Part shown: positions 8,342 to 17,458 of the stretch, piece by piece
Layout: each line of letters opens with the position of its first letter
Numbering within the stretch: position 1 is the stretch's first letter
DNA from: Clostridia bacterium
GTDB lineage: Bacteria; Bacillota; Clostridia; UBA1212; UBA1255
Assembly: GCA_017613535.1 (NCBI GenBank)
Contig: JAGADO010000079.1
Location: 1 to 32,815 of the forward strand
Length of the DNA stretch: 32,815 nt
Direction: 5' to 3'
The notes under the pieces: model-generated
Seen by the model: the letters and a program-made list of their open reading frames with translations, nothing else
Told to the model about the DNA's origin: nothing
Databases searched by the model: none
Made by a program: the position numbers and the translations under genes

Positions 8342-10183
8342 ATGAACAGGAAAGTTTTAGTCTGCATACTTATATGCGCCATCATTTTGTTTGGCGTAGC
8401 TATGTTGTTCTTTATCAGAAACCTTGTCACTTCTGATGATTTGAACGGATCGGACGGAGGTAATCGTATGGATGAAAATGCCAGATATTTCGGCTCGGTC
8501 GGAGGAGTTCCGCTCGACATATCGGACCCCGACTTTGTGGGTATCAGCGCCGAAAAATTCGATATTTACAGCGTCGTCGGAACGGATGCGCTCGGCAGGA
8601 CGCTCCCGACGGACGGAAGCGGCGACAACGGCAGACAGGTTGCGCTGTTTTTCAACCTGAACCATTCGGGCGAAGAAGGCACGAATATATTCCAGGATAC
8701 GCTTGACGCGGGTAAGCTGCCTATTTACGGCAGAGGATACTGGTGGGGAAAGCCTTTCTTCGGCTTCTACCGCACCGACGACACATGGGTGCTCAGAAAG
8801 CATATTGAGATGTTTATATATGCCGGCGTCGATTACCTCGTGTTCGACACCACGAATGCGCTCGCTTTTACGGAAAATGCGCTGAAACTCATGAAACTGC
8901 TGCACGAATACAACGAAGCTGGCTGGCACGCGCCGCAGGTGGTCTTCTACACGAATACCGAATCGCTCAACACAATGATGACGATCTACACCGATATTTA
9001 TGAGCCGAACAAATACCCGGATACGTGGTATCTCGTTGACGGAAAGCCGCTGATCATCGGCAGCCAGAGTTCGTCGCTGATCGACAGCTTCTTCACTTTA
9101 AGGCGCTCACAGTGGCCGAACGCGGCCCTCGTTGACGGCGGATACCCCTGGATTGATTTCAAGGACGTTGCCTCGATCTATTATGACGTGAACGGAAAAC
9201 ACGGCGTCATCCCCGTATCGGTCGCGCAGAATTGTTCGCCTGACGCTTTGTTCTCGGACAATGTTATTTACGGTATGACAGGCGAGGAGGGCGGCAGCCG
9301 CGGCAGGAGCTGGCATAACGGGAAGGACAATATCACGGCTGATTCGTATAAGTACGGCTACAATTTTCAGGAGGAGTGGGATACGGCTATCGCTTCCGAT
9401 GCCGAGACCGCGATGGTGCTTCAGTGGAACGAATGGACCGCGGGAGTGTGGGCATCTAACGGAAGGATGTTTATCTACGACGAACTCACTGCCGAGTACA
9501 GCCGCGACATCGAGCCGATGACCGGAGGGCACTTCGATAACTATTACATGCAGATGGCGGAAAATATCCGCAAATTCAAGAATACCGGCAGCAGGACTGT
9601 TACGACGAAAAACATTACGATAGACGTTTCCGGTGCGTTCGGACAATGGCAGAAAGTGGCTACTGTTTACGCGGATATGGCGGGCAGTACGGAGCGCAGG
9701 GATAGCCTTTCGTCAGACAAGGGAAGGCTTACCGACTCCACCGGTCGGAACAATATGGTTTGCGCGAAGACCGCGAAGGATGATTCGAACATCTACTTCT
9801 ACGTTCAGACTTCCGCCGACATCAGCACAGATACGTCCGGCACGTGGATGAACCTGTATTTGGACACGGACGGAGATCTTCTTAATAACTGGAACGGGTA
9901 CGAATACCGCGTGAACGGCATTGCCTCGGATGGCAGACTTAACCTTGAAAAGTTTAACGGTTCGGCGTTCGAGAAACTCGCGGAGGTGCCGTACAGGATG
10001 CGCGGAAACCAGCTGATGCTTGGTGTTCCTAAGGCGGATATAGGCGTGTCGGGCGACAGCTTTTCGGTTAATTTCAAGTGGGCGGATTCCACGTCTGTGA
10101 TAGAGACCGTTGAGGATCTTTACGAGCACGGCGATGCGATGCCTTACGGCAGATTTAATTACGCTTTTAACGCGGGGAAATGA
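8342..10183 (+). CDS. Membrane-anchored GH99/GH71-like glycosidase with C-terminal DOMON/CBM9-like domain
   Basis: 613 aa from ATG 8342, chosen because GGAAAGGGG lies 7 bases upstream and the protein then begins with a signal anchor (about residues 4-28); an in-frame TTG at 8288 has no such support. Residues about 97-400 read like a TIM-barrel glycosidase of the GH99/GH71 kind: QVALFFNLNH, YWWGKPFFGFYRTDD, LRKHIEMFIYAGVDYLVFDTTN, and QWNEWTAGVW near the end of the barrel. The last 180 residues (after ITIDVSGAFGQWQ, with YFYVQTS and MNLYLDTDGD) resemble a DOMON/CBM9-type sugar-binding beta-sandwich. The protein would act outside the cell, tethered to the membrane. GH99 members cleave internal alpha-mannosides, but substrate cannot be assigned here. 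It is followed after 10 bases by another envelope gene. Confidence 0.72.
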   Translation: MNRKVLVCILICAIILFGVAMLFFIRNLVTSDDLNGSDGGNRMDENARYFGSVGGVPLDISDPDFVGISAEKFDIYSVVGTDALGRTLPTDGSGDNGRQVALFFNLNHSGEEGTNIFQDTLDAGKLPIYGRGYWWGKPFFGFYRTDDTWVLRKHIEMFIYAGVDYLVFDTTNALAFTENALKLMKLLHEYNEAGWHAPQVVFYTNTESLNTMMTIYTDIYEPNKYPDTWYLVDGKPLIIGSQSSSLIDSFFTLRRSQWPNAALVDGGYPWIDFKDVASIYYDVNGKHGVIPVSVAQNCSPDALFSDNVIYGMTGEEGGSRGRSWHNGKDNITADSYKYGYNFQEEWDTAIASDAETAMVLQWNEWTAGVWASNGRMFIYDELTAEYSRDIEPMTGGHFDNYYMQMAENIRKFKNTGSRTVTTKNITIDVSGAFGQWQKVATVYADMAGSTERRDSLSSDKGRLTDSTGRNNMVCAKTAKDDSNIYFYVQTSADISTDTSGTWMNLYLDTDGDLLNNWNGYEYRVNGIASDGRLNLEKFNGSAFEKLAEVPYRMRGNQLMLGVPKADIGVSGDSFSVNFKWADSTSVIETVEDLYEHGDAMPYGRFNYAFNAGK

Positions 10184-10193
10184 GGCGGGAAGA

Positions 10194-11150
10194 GTGAGGA
10201 AAATCAGGATCGCAGGGATAATAGGACTGGCGGTATTGATCGCCGCGGCTGCCGTTAGTTTTCTGCCTGCAGGGGCGGAGGGAAACGCGCAGCAATACGA
10301 AAAGATCACGACTTATATTGCCGACCTCGAAAGCGGTATAGCGAACGATGACAATAACTGGGATCTGCTTTTTGACGCGTATATCAGCGGCGGAAAGATA
10401 ACCGGAAATTGCGGGAGCGAGAGCGGCTTCTACGGCGCCGGTTTCCGCCATAAAACTTCCGGGCGAGGCATCGCTGCTATTTCGGCGAATATTTCTATTC
10501 CGGAAGGGCGCAAGGGCTTCGTGCAGTTCGGACTCAGGCTGGACGACTATATGTGCAGCGGAGGCGAGAAGAAGGGCTTGTTCATCTGCGTGAACGCTTC
10601 CGGACAGCTGGGGCTTCTGAACGTCAGCGGGAAGAAGGTCAATGCCAAGGATACCGGTTATTCATTTACGGAAGGCAGGCAGGTGTACATCGAGGACAAT
10701 GCCTCGGATAACGTGATCACGGTTTATTTTGACAACGGCGGGCAGAAGGTAAAGGTCGCGGAGTGCGTTATCGCCGAAAGCACCGCCACGCTCAGGTTCG
10801 AGGATGACAGTATTGCCCCGGTCGAGGTCAAGTACGGCCAGACCATTTACCGCGACGGATACGTTTCGGTGACGTCTCAGGCCGCCGGAGCTAATATTTC
10901 CGCGCTTTCCGTTTCGCTGCCTTCGTATTCGTCAGAACCGTACGCCGCAGCGGAGGAAACGGTCGTCGGAGGAGCGAAAGCGAATGCGAACGCAGGGCAG
11001 GGAGAATCAGCCGAATCTTCGGATGATACTGCACAGAAAAAGAGCGTTGTGAACAGCGACTTCATTCTGTATCTGATAATTAGTGCCGTCATGCTGGCAG
11101 TTATCGTATTTGTTTCGATAGTGCTTGCCCGAACGAAGAAAAAAGAATAA
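10194..11150 (+). CDS. Uncharacterised surface protein with signal peptide and C-terminal membrane anchor
   Basis: The best start is GTG 10194, ten bases after the previous stop, because translation then begins MRKIRIAGIIGLAVLIAAAA, a typical signal peptide with a likely cleavage after PAGA (about residue 28). An ATG 84 bases earlier lies inside the previous gene. The 318-residue product has an extracellular region of about 250 residues, probably beta-rich (QFGLRLDDY, GLFICVNASGQLGLLNV, VITVYFDNG), suggesting a concanavalin-like or other jelly-roll fold. A short Ala/Ser/Glu-rich linker follows, then a membrane helix near 288-312 and the basic tail RTKKKE. I do not recognise a named family. 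Tight spacing behind the GH99-like gene and a strong terminator afterwards make this a two-gene operon, so a role in binding or handling the same glycan is a reasonable guess only. Confidence 0.72.
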   Translation: MRKIRIAGIIGLAVLIAAAAVSFLPAGAEGNAQQYEKITTYIADLESGIANDDNNWDLLFDAYISGGKITGNCGSESGFYGAGFRHKTSGRGIAAISANISIPEGRKGFVQFGLRLDDYMCSGGEKKGLFICVNASGQLGLLNVSGKKVNAKDTGYSFTEGRQVYIEDNASDNVITVYFDNGGQKVKVAECVIAESTATLRFEDDSIAPVEVKYGQTIYRDGYVSVTSQAAGANISALSVSLPSYSSEPYAAAEETVVGGAKANANAGQGESAESSDDTAQKKSVVNSDFILYLIISAVMLAVIVFVSIVLARTKKKE

Positions 11151-11153
11151 ATC

Positions 11154-11191
11154 AAACGGGGCGGATGACTCACATCCGCCCCGTTTTTTTT
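11154..11191 (+). terminator. Strong intrinsic terminator
   Basis: A perfect 14-bp stem (11154-11167 with 11173-11186), loop ACTCA, followed by an eight-T run (11184-11191, the first three Ts pairing in the stem). It ends the GH99-like operon. The convergent fucI stops at 11221, so the same stem may also serve the minus strand, where its T-tract is weaker. Confidence 0.93.
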
Positions 11192-11220
11192 GTCCGAAGT
11201 TTATTTGTTTAGCCGTTTGA

Positions 11221-13026
11221 TCACCTTATGGTTTTATACATCGGACCGTATGCGGCGCATGCGCGGAAGTCCTGACCCTCCTTATCCATACCGAACGCGT
11301 TCCAGGACGCGGGACGGAAAATGTCGGAAGCAGGGACGTTGTGCATGCTGATCGGAATGCGCAGTATCGATGCGAGCGTGATCAGATCGGCACCGATGTG
11401 TCCGTAGCTTATTGCTCCGTGGTTTGCGCCCCAGTTGTTCATGACGCTGTACGCGTCTTTGAACGGTCCTTCAAGTCCGTCGCAGCGCGGCGCGAACCAT
11501 GTGCAGGGCCACGTGTAGTCGGTACGTTTCCAGATGACGTCGGACACTTCGTCGGGAAGGCGGACGGTCCAGCCTTCGCAGATCTGCAGCACCGGTCCGA
11601 GGCCTTTTACAAGGTTCAGACGGATCATCGTTGCAGGCATTTCGGCGCGGGTGAGGAAGCGAGAAGAAAAACCGCCGCCGCGGAAATAGCCGTTGTCTGC
11701 AGCGCACCATTCGGTATGTGAAGACACAGTATCGATGTCAGCGTCATTGACCTCGAACCAGCGCTTCATGACGGGAGCGCCGTTTTCGTCTCGCAGTTCT
11801 CCGCACGCGTCGAGGCAGCAGGCGCCGGAATTGATCAGGTGGATAAGTCCGTATGCGTCTTTTACGCGGCCTTCGGCTTCGTATCCGGCGGCTCTTTTAA
11901 GCGAAGCGGTATTCCAGCATGTGCGCACGTCGGCGAACATCTGAGGCCTGTTCGTGAGCAGCTTCATAAACAGCATTCCGAGTCCGTTCAGTACGTCGTT
12001 TTCCGTTGCGAGCACGTACGGTTCGCGCGCTCCGTTCCAGTCGAATGACGTGTTCAATAGCGCCTCGGGGAAGTCACCGTTAGGGTAGAAATCGGTCCAT
12101 TGACGCTGGCCCTGGAAACCGCCCGCGATCGCGTTGTGACCGACAGCCTCTTCCTCGCAGCCCTTCGGCAGATTACTGTTACCGTTGAACAGATCTTTTA
12201 TGATGCAAGTCATTTTGACCAGAAATTCCCAGTCTTTCTCTTTCTGTTCGTCCGAACGGCGGATAACGGCAGGGTTTTTATCGAGCCCTTCCTTGCAGTG
12301 CTTCTTCGTCCATTCGAGCGCGCGGCTGTATTCGTCGTGATCGTAAATACCTTCGCTCATGCGGCGGATCAGTTCTACTTCGTCTACGGATTCCACGCGC
12401 ATTCCGAGGTATTCTTCGATGAAGGCGGGGTCAATGATCGAGCCTCCTATACCCATCGTGACCGATCCGATCTGCAGGTATGATTTACCCCTCATCGTGG
12501 CGGCGGCAATAGCGGCACGTCCGAAGCGCAGCAGTTTTTCTTTCACGTCTTCCGGAATGACTGTGTCGTCCGCGTCGCACACGTCGTGGCCGTAAATACC
12601 GAAAGCCGGGAGCCCCTTCTGCGCGTGGGTGGCAAGCACGCTGGCCAGGTATACCGCGCCCGGACGCTCTGTGCCGTTAAAGCCCCATACGCCCTTTATG
12701 GTGAGCGGATCCATATCCATCGTTTCGGCTCCGTAGCACCAGCAGGGGGTGACGGTAAGCGTTATATCCACGCCCGCTTTTTTGAACTTTTCGGCGCATG
12801 CGGCAGCCTCTGCCACTCTGCCTATCGTGGTGTCCGCGATTATAACTTTAACAGGCTCGCCGTTTGAATATTTAAGATTCTTCTCAAACAGTTCAGCGGC
12901 AGAACGAGCCATTGCCATCGTCTGATCTTCAAGCGACTCGCGCACTTTCATGTAGCCTCTGCGGCCGTCGATCGTCGGTCTGATGCCTATCACGGGATAA
13001 CCCCCGATATATCTGTTTTCAGCCAT
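11221..13026 (-). CDS. fucI: L-fucose isomerase
   Basis: Interconverts L-fucose and L-fuculose (often D-arabinose and D-ribulose too), a Mn-dependent cytoplasmic enzyme. From ATG 13026 it is 601 aa, close to the 591 of E. coli FucI. Family segments are plain: [87 protein letters not shown] (holding a catalytic Glu by analogy), and [19 protein letters not shown] with a metal-site His. An in-frame ATG 33 bases earlier exists, but GGGAGGGTGG (about 9 bases before 13026) supports the shorter start. It lies 56 bases behind a GPH sugar symporter, forming a short uptake-plus-isomerase operon. Fuculokinase and aldolase genes are not in the window. Confidence 0.94.
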   Translation of the reverse strand: MAENRYIGGYPVIGIRPTIDGRRGYMKVRESLEDQTMAMARSAAELFEKNLKYSNGEPVKVIIADTTIGRVAEAAACAEKFKKAGVDITLTVTPCWCYGAETMDMDPLTIKGVWGFNGTERPGAVYLASVLATHAQKGLPAFGIYGHDVCDADDTVIPEDVKEKLLRFGRAAIAAATMRGKSYLQIGSVTMGIGGSIIDPAFIEEYLGMRVESVDEVELIRRMSEGIYDHDEYSRALEWTKKHCKEGLDKNPAVIRRSDEQKEKDWEFLVKMTCIIKDLFNGNSNLPKGCEEEAVGHNAIAGGFQGQRQWTDFYPNGDFPEALLNTSFDWNGAREPYVLATENDVLNGLGMLFMKLLTNRPQMFADVRTCWNTASLKRAAGYEAEGRVKDAYGLIHLINSGACCLDACGELRDENGAPVMKRWFEVNDADIDTVSSHTEWCAADNGYFRGGGFSSRFLTRAEMPATMIRLNLVKGLGPVLQICEGWTVRLPDEVSDVIWKRTDYTWPCTWFAPRCDGLEGPFKDAYSVMNNWGANHGAISYGHIGADLITLASILRIPISMHNVPASDIFRPASWNAFGMDKEGQDFRACAAYGPMYKTIR

Positions 13027-13082
13027 ATTGTCCACCCTCCCGAAATAGTGATGATTCAAGGTGATAATATTTTACAAACTGT

Positions 13083-14672
13083 TTAGCATCCGCGCAAGTC
13101 GTTTTGTTTGGATTCGTTCTCGGCAATAGCTGCCGCGGCTTCTTTCTTTTCTTCAAGCTGTGCGCAGATATCGTCGTACGTCTTTTCGTCAAGCTTGTAG
13201 AACTTCTGGTAGAGCAGGTAGGAGATGAAACCGAACACGAGCGGGATAAACACCATTGCCAGCAGGAGTCCGATGGTCTGCCATGTCTCCACGCCGGAAA
13301 TAACGTCGTTTATACCTGCAAGGCGCGCATCTTCCGTGATCTTTCCGAGCTGAGCATCCTGCTCGAAGCTTGCGATCGCGTTGGTTTTTTCTACGACGCG
13401 GAAGATCAGGAAGGTAAGAGATGTGAGTGCGACAACGATCGCGCTTCCCATCTTGGTGAGCAGGGGACGCATGGAAGTGATTATCGCTTCGTTGCGGTGG
13501 CCGGTCTTAAGCTCGTTGTACTCGATCGTATTTACGATGGAGATCATCATAATGAGGTAGAATCCGTAGAGACCGAGATTTACCATCATATATCCGAGTG
13601 TAAGCACGATGAAACCGACTGTATTGGCCGGAAGTGCAAGACCTCCGATGAGTTCTGTCGCGCTGCCCGCGGCAACCATTATCATGCCGAACGTCATCAG
13701 TTTGCGGCGGTTCAGTTTGCGCGAAAGGGCGGGGAACAATATCATCAGCACGGCCGTTGCCGCGACGCCGACGATCGAGAAGATCGAGTACAGGCCGCCT
13801 GCGTAACCGAAGCGGAAGTAGATGAAGTTTGAACCGATTCCGCCGAACACGAGTGAGTTTCCTATCTGCTGAATGAGGAAGATAAGGATCATCCAGCGCA
13901 GCTGATCGTTCTGGGTGATCGTGCGGAAAATACGTCTGAAATTGAGTTTCGTTTTAGGCTCGGCCATATCGTCGCGGTGTTCTTTCGCGCCGAACAGCGG
14001 GAACAATATGAAGAGGGGACCGAGTATCGCGATCACGAGGGCAATGATTCCGTATGCTTTTCCGGCGCTGCCTCCGAGCGCGTTTTCACCGGTCGTCAAT
14101 ATCGGGATGAGGAATGATGCGAGCGTCGATCCGATACCGGCGCAGAACGTTGCCCTGGATGTGTACCTGTTTCTGAGGTCCGCGTTCCTGGACATCGCCG
14201 GGATCATGCCCCAGTACGAAATGTCGTGCATCGTGTATGTGATGCTGTACGCGAAATAGATGAAGCCGAAGAAGATGATGAACGGCCAGCCCTGCAGCGA
14301 CGAATTAAACGCCAGATAAATGACTACGGACGTTAAGAGCACGCCTGAAAGCAGCCATGGCTTGAATTTGCCCCACTTCGTACGCGTGCGCTCGATGATG
14401 TTGCCCATGATCGGGTCGTTCAGAGCGTCGAAAACACGCGCCGCGATCATAATAACAGTGATCGCAATCAATTGTGCGCTGGTGAGCTGTTTCGTGAACA
14501 TGATGTACGTAAGGATGCAGTTCGTAAACAGATAGTACATCATGTCTCGGCCAATGGTGCCTAACGGATAAAAGATAAGATTTTTAGTTCTTCTTTTGCG
14601 ATGATGCTCGCTTTCGGTTTCTGCGGGCGCAATAACGGTAATCTCGGCAGACTTTTGTTCTGAATCAGCCAT
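13083..14672 (-). CDS. GPH-family (MelB-like) sugar:cation symporter
   Basis: A 529-residue, 12-helix major facilitator protein of the glycoside-pentoside-hexuronide:cation symporter family. Visible marks are the N-terminal FYPLGTIGRDMMYYLF, the RVFDALNDPIMGNIIERTRTKWGKFKPWLL loop (the conserved DxxxDPxxGxxxDxTxxxxGxxRP-like motif of MelB relatives), HDISYWGMIPAMS in the middle, and the long C-terminal hydrophilic tail. AGGAGG five bases before the ATG is an excellent ribosome site. Being directly upstream of fucI, it most likely imports fucose or a related sugar; known fucose permeases (FucP) are instead usually of the FHS family. Substrate is inferred from context only. Confidence 0.9.
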   Translation of the reverse strand: MADSEQKSAEITVIAPAETESEHHRKRRTKNLIFYPLGTIGRDMMYYLFTNCILTYIMFTKQLTSAQLIAITVIMIAARVFDALNDPIMGNIIERTRTKWGKFKPWLLSGVLLTSVVIYLAFNSSLQGWPFIIFFGFIYFAYSITYTMHDISYWGMIPAMSRNADLRNRYTSRATFCAGIGSTLASFLIPILTTGENALGGSAGKAYGIIALVIAILGPLFILFPLFGAKEHRDDMAEPKTKLNFRRIFRTITQNDQLRWMILIFLIQQIGNSLVFGGIGSNFIYFRFGYAGGLYSIFSIVGVAATAVLMILFPALSRKLNRRKLMTFGMIMVAAGSATELIGGLALPANTVGFIVLTLGYMMVNLGLYGFYLIMMISIVNTIEYNELKTGHRNEAIITSMRPLLTKMGSAIVVALTSLTFLIFRVVEKTNAIASFEQDAQLGKITEDARLAGINDVISGVETWQTIGLLLAMVFIPLVFGFISYLLYQKFYKLDEKTYDDICAQLEEKKEAAAAIAENESKQNDLRGC

Positions 14673-14702
14673 AATAACCTCCTGATTTTTGTTGGTAGAG
14701 GT

Positions 14703-14711
14703 ATTTTACCA
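14703..14711 (-). promoter_or_regulatory. Candidate extended -10 of the symporter-fucI operon
   Basis: On the minus strand TGG-TAAAAT lies about 30 bases upstream of the symporter ATG. No convincing -35 is seen at 16-18 bases. The hexamer sits inside the small palindrome GGTA-TTT-TACC, which could be an operator. Confidence 0.38.
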
Positions 14712-14721
14712 CACCGTTCAG

Positions 14722-14778
14722 AAAAAAGCCACAGGAAAAAGCTGCGAAAAAAGCTGCGGGGAAAAGCCGCAGGAAAAA
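14722..14778. repeat. Short degenerate tandem repeat containing a terminator
   Basis: About four imperfect copies of a 12-15 bp unit (minus strand: GCRGCTTTTTTC-like, e.g. GCGGCTTTTCC, GCAGCTTTTTTC, GCAGCTTTTTCC, GTGGCTTTTTTC) lie between the anti-sigma-like gene and the symporter. Each unit pairs a GC block with a T-run. Confidence 0.6.
14746..14772 (-). terminator. Intrinsic terminator after the sigma/anti-sigma operon
   Basis: On the minus strand CTGCGG and CCGCAG pair around a 7-base loop (14754-14772), followed by C and six Ts (14747-14752). It lies 17 bases past the stop of the gene ending at 14789 and would separate it from the symporter-fucI operon. Confidence 0.65.
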
Positions 14779-14788
14779 TCTTTCCGGC

Positions 14789-17458
14789 TCAGATCTCTAT
14801 CCATTCACCGTTTTCAAAAACGATCGTTTTCTCTTCAATAAGTTTACCGGTCTCGTCATAATATCTGGCAAAACCGTACCATTCGTTTGTGCCGGTAACA
14901 CGGTCGTATTCACGGTCAATAAGCAGTACTCCGTTGCCGTTATATATCTTTTCGCTGAGTACGCCTTCGAAGAACCACGCTTTATAATAATATATCAGCG
15001 TTCCTGAATCGGTCCGTCTTGTGATATTCTCGCTGATTTTTTCTCCGTCTTGCGTCATTACGCTCCGGCTCTCGGTATTGATCCCGTTATCGTTCCAGAC
15101 GTTGACACTCTCGTTTCGGGTCCCTCCGGAATTGTCGGAAATAATGCTGAGCGTCCTTCCGTTTATGTCGTACATGCGTATCGTTTCCGACCAGGTCTGA
15201 CCGTCTTTCGACTCAATGCGCTTCTTTTCGGATCCGGTCCAGGTCCCGGCCGAGCCGGCTGCCTTAAAGTAACAGACAGTTTCGGTATATTCGGTGTTAT
15301 TGCCGCTCGCAACGGTCTTTTTAGTGATCGTTGCCAGAAGATCGGCGCGGCCAATGTACTCCTCGACAACGGTTTTATTGTCGCCTTTGACGGTCGTTGT
15401 AACCGTTCGCGAATTATCCCTGTCGTAGAAGATTTCAACGTAGCTGCTTAAGTTGATCTGTTCATAGCTTCTGATGAGTTCGCCGTCAATATATTCCCGC
15501 CGGTAAGCCAGGTTATTGCCCCGGGTGAGACTTACTGTGGCGATCGAACCGTTATTGTAAGTGAACCGGTACATATCCGGCGTGGCCGCAGCGTTGGTCG
15601 AATCCGCCAGCGAAACAGACGACAGCAGGGAAACGTTTCCGGTCTTTTCTATCCACAGGCTCCGGACGTGTTTTCTGCTAAAGCAAAGCATGTCGCCTCT
15701 CAAACCGTCATAATTGTTCACGGCAAAAACGAGCTTTTCGCCTGAAAGCAGTGCGGTAATATCACCGTACTGGACAGAGCGCGTGTAATCGCTCGACAGA
15801 TCTGCCTTTAGCGCGGAGACGATGCTCTTCATCGTCTCCCGGTCAGATGCGGATGTGAATTCCAGCCTTACTCTCACGCGGTCAACGTTCATCATTATTA
15901 TTTCGCTTTCGTTCCGTTTTTCGGTCTGCACGCTTCCGATGTATTCGAAGCGGAAGTAAACGTTCGACCCGATCCGGTAAGTTTTGAGATCGCCGCCTTC
16001 CACGCTCCTCGCATAATACGTGCCGGGCAGGACAACGTTGACCGTCTCGAATATGAAGCCGTTTTCGCCGTAGCTGAATTCGGCCGGAATGAGCTCCGGA
16101 TATTCGGAGGCCATGCCGCGGTCAATTTCAATCGTATATTTCTTAGTTCCTTCCGGTATCTCAAATGAGAGCTGAGGTGTGGGGACAGGAGTTGCCGGAG
16201 CCGCGGTCGGAGTGGCAGGCTGCTCGACGTAATCCGTGTCGAACCAGCCGCCGTCCCGGAAAACGACGAGTTTCAAAGACGTAAGATTTCCGCTTTTGTC
16301 GTAATATTTCGCGAAGCAGTAGTTGATATCTCCTTCATTTTCCGGAATGTACTGACGCATGACTTTGACAGTACCGGTATCTCTGTATGTATCGTAATAT
16401 GACATAGTACCGTCGGACCGTCTCAGTTCCGAGCAGACGTTTTGCTCGACTTCAAGTACCATCCATGAACCGTCTGCGTTTACTACCATGTTAGAATTCC
16501 ACAATGGGTTTCCCGCATCGTCATATCTCGTCTGGTTAAGCTGGCTGCTTCCGTCCGAGGAGTAATAGTTTTCGAAAACGCGTCTGCCTTTCTCGTCGTA
16601 TTTAAAAACCTGCTTGTCCCATTTTCCTGAATTGTCGTAATACCTGGCAAAAAATACCATATTTTCTCTGTTGTCCGCGCCGGCGGCGTATTCATAGACG
16701 TCGGTAAATCCGGAACGGATCGCAGTAATTCTGCGAACGATATCCTGATCGCAGTTGCTGCTGTAGACAGGAATACCAAATACTTCTTCTTTTTGCGTAT
16801 CGGTGACGATTTCCGTTGAAGCAGGAGTGGCTGTCGGGTATGAAGTCGGATATGAAGTCGAATTGGAAGTCGTACCTGACGTAGGAGCTTTGGTCGGCGT
16901 CGCAGGAGCATTTGGCGGTGTCGGAGTCGCTGCGGCCGGCGTTGAAGCCGATGTTCCGGCAGGCGTTGAAGCTGATGTTCCGGCCGGTGTCTTGTCCGGA
17001 GCAGACGTCGCGGTTTCAGTCTTATTTGTTGTCGCACCGTCAGGAGTTGCAGTCTGTGCCGGAACCGAAGTCGCCGTCACGGTAAACTCCGGCGTAGATT
17101 CTTCATTCACGGTCGGTTCGGTCGCTGCCGTCACGTCAGGTGTCTTTGTATCGGCAGGAGCATCGGATGGAGCAGGCGTGATCATTCCCGCAGTCTCCGT
17201 CGCACCAATTTCCGTTATATCATTCGAGCGGTCCTTTGAACGCATTACCGTTATCGCTATCACGATGCCGGCGATAACGCAGATCACAACCGCAGCCAGA
17301 GCGGCAGTGGCCCTCAATCCGATCCATTTTTCTCTTTTGGCTGAAGCGCTTTTTGGTGCGGGGGAGGCATTCCTTGCTTCGTCGAGCATGCTCTTCGGCA
17401 GATGTTTCATATATTTTTTCAGAAGCTCGTCATTTTCGGCATTCGCGTTATGTTTCAT
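14789..17458 (-). CDS. Putative membrane anti-sigma factor with large extracellular repeat region
   Basis: 889 aa. A short cytoplasmic N-terminus (about 1-48, with ELLKKYMKHLPKSMLDEA) is followed by one membrane helix (49-72), a Ser/Thr/Pro/Ala linker (about 80-222, including two copies of TPAGTSAS), and some 660 extracellular residues. These include repeated motifs of the form FARYYDNSGKW (270-280), FAKYYDKSG (382-390, followed by VVFRDGGW) and FARYYDETGK near the C-terminus (followed by IVFENGEW), as well as RYDDAGN. They resemble YD/wall-type or MORN-like antitoxin-type repeats but no family is certain. A second Pro/Thr linker is at 414-428. The start codon overlaps the stop of the ECF sigma gene (ATGA), the classic sigma/anti-sigma coupling, so the N-terminus probably sequesters that sigma and the exterior part senses an envelope or substrate signal. 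Function is inferred from position and topology. Confidence 0.72.
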   Translation of the reverse strand: MKHNANAENDELLKKYMKHLPKSMLDEARNASPAPKSASAKREKWIGLRATAALAAVVICVIAGIVIAITVMRSKDRSNDITEIGATETAGMITPAPSDAPADTKTPDVTAATEPTVNEESTPEFTVTATSVPAQTATPDGATTNKTETATSAPDKTPAGTSASTPAGTSASTPAAATPTPPNAPATPTKAPTSGTTSNSTSYPTSYPTATPASTEIVTDTQKEEVFGIPVYSSNCDQDIVRRITAIRSGFTDVYEYAAGADNRENMVFFARYYDNSGKWDKQVFKYDEKGRRVFENYYSSDGSSQLNQTRYDDAGNPLWNSNMVVNADGSWMVLEVEQNVCSELRRSDGTMSYYDTYRDTGTVKVMRQYIPENEGDINYCFAKYYDKSGNLTSLKLVVFRDGGWFDTDYVEQPATPTAAPATPVPTPQLSFEIPEGTKKYTIEIDRGMASEYPELIPAEFSYGENGFIFETVNVVLPGTYYARSVEGGDLKTYRIGSNVYFRFEYIGSVQTEKRNESEIIMMNVDRVRVRLEFTSASDRETMKSIVSALKADLSSDYTRSVQYGDITALLSGEKLVFAVNNYDGLRGDMLCFSRKHVRSLWIEKTGNVSLLSSVSLADSTNAAATPDMYRFTYNNGSIATVSLTRGNNLAYRREYIDGELIRSYEQINLSSYVEIFYDRDNSRTVTTTVKGDNKTVVEEYIGRADLLATITKKTVASGNNTEYTETVCYFKAAGSAGTWTGSEKKRIESKDGQTWSETIRMYDINGRTLSIISDNSGGTRNESVNVWNDNGINTESRSVMTQDGEKISENITRRTDSGTLIYYYKAWFFEGVLSEKIYNGNGVLLIDREYDRVTGTNEWYGFARYYDETGKLIEEKTIVFENGEWIEI

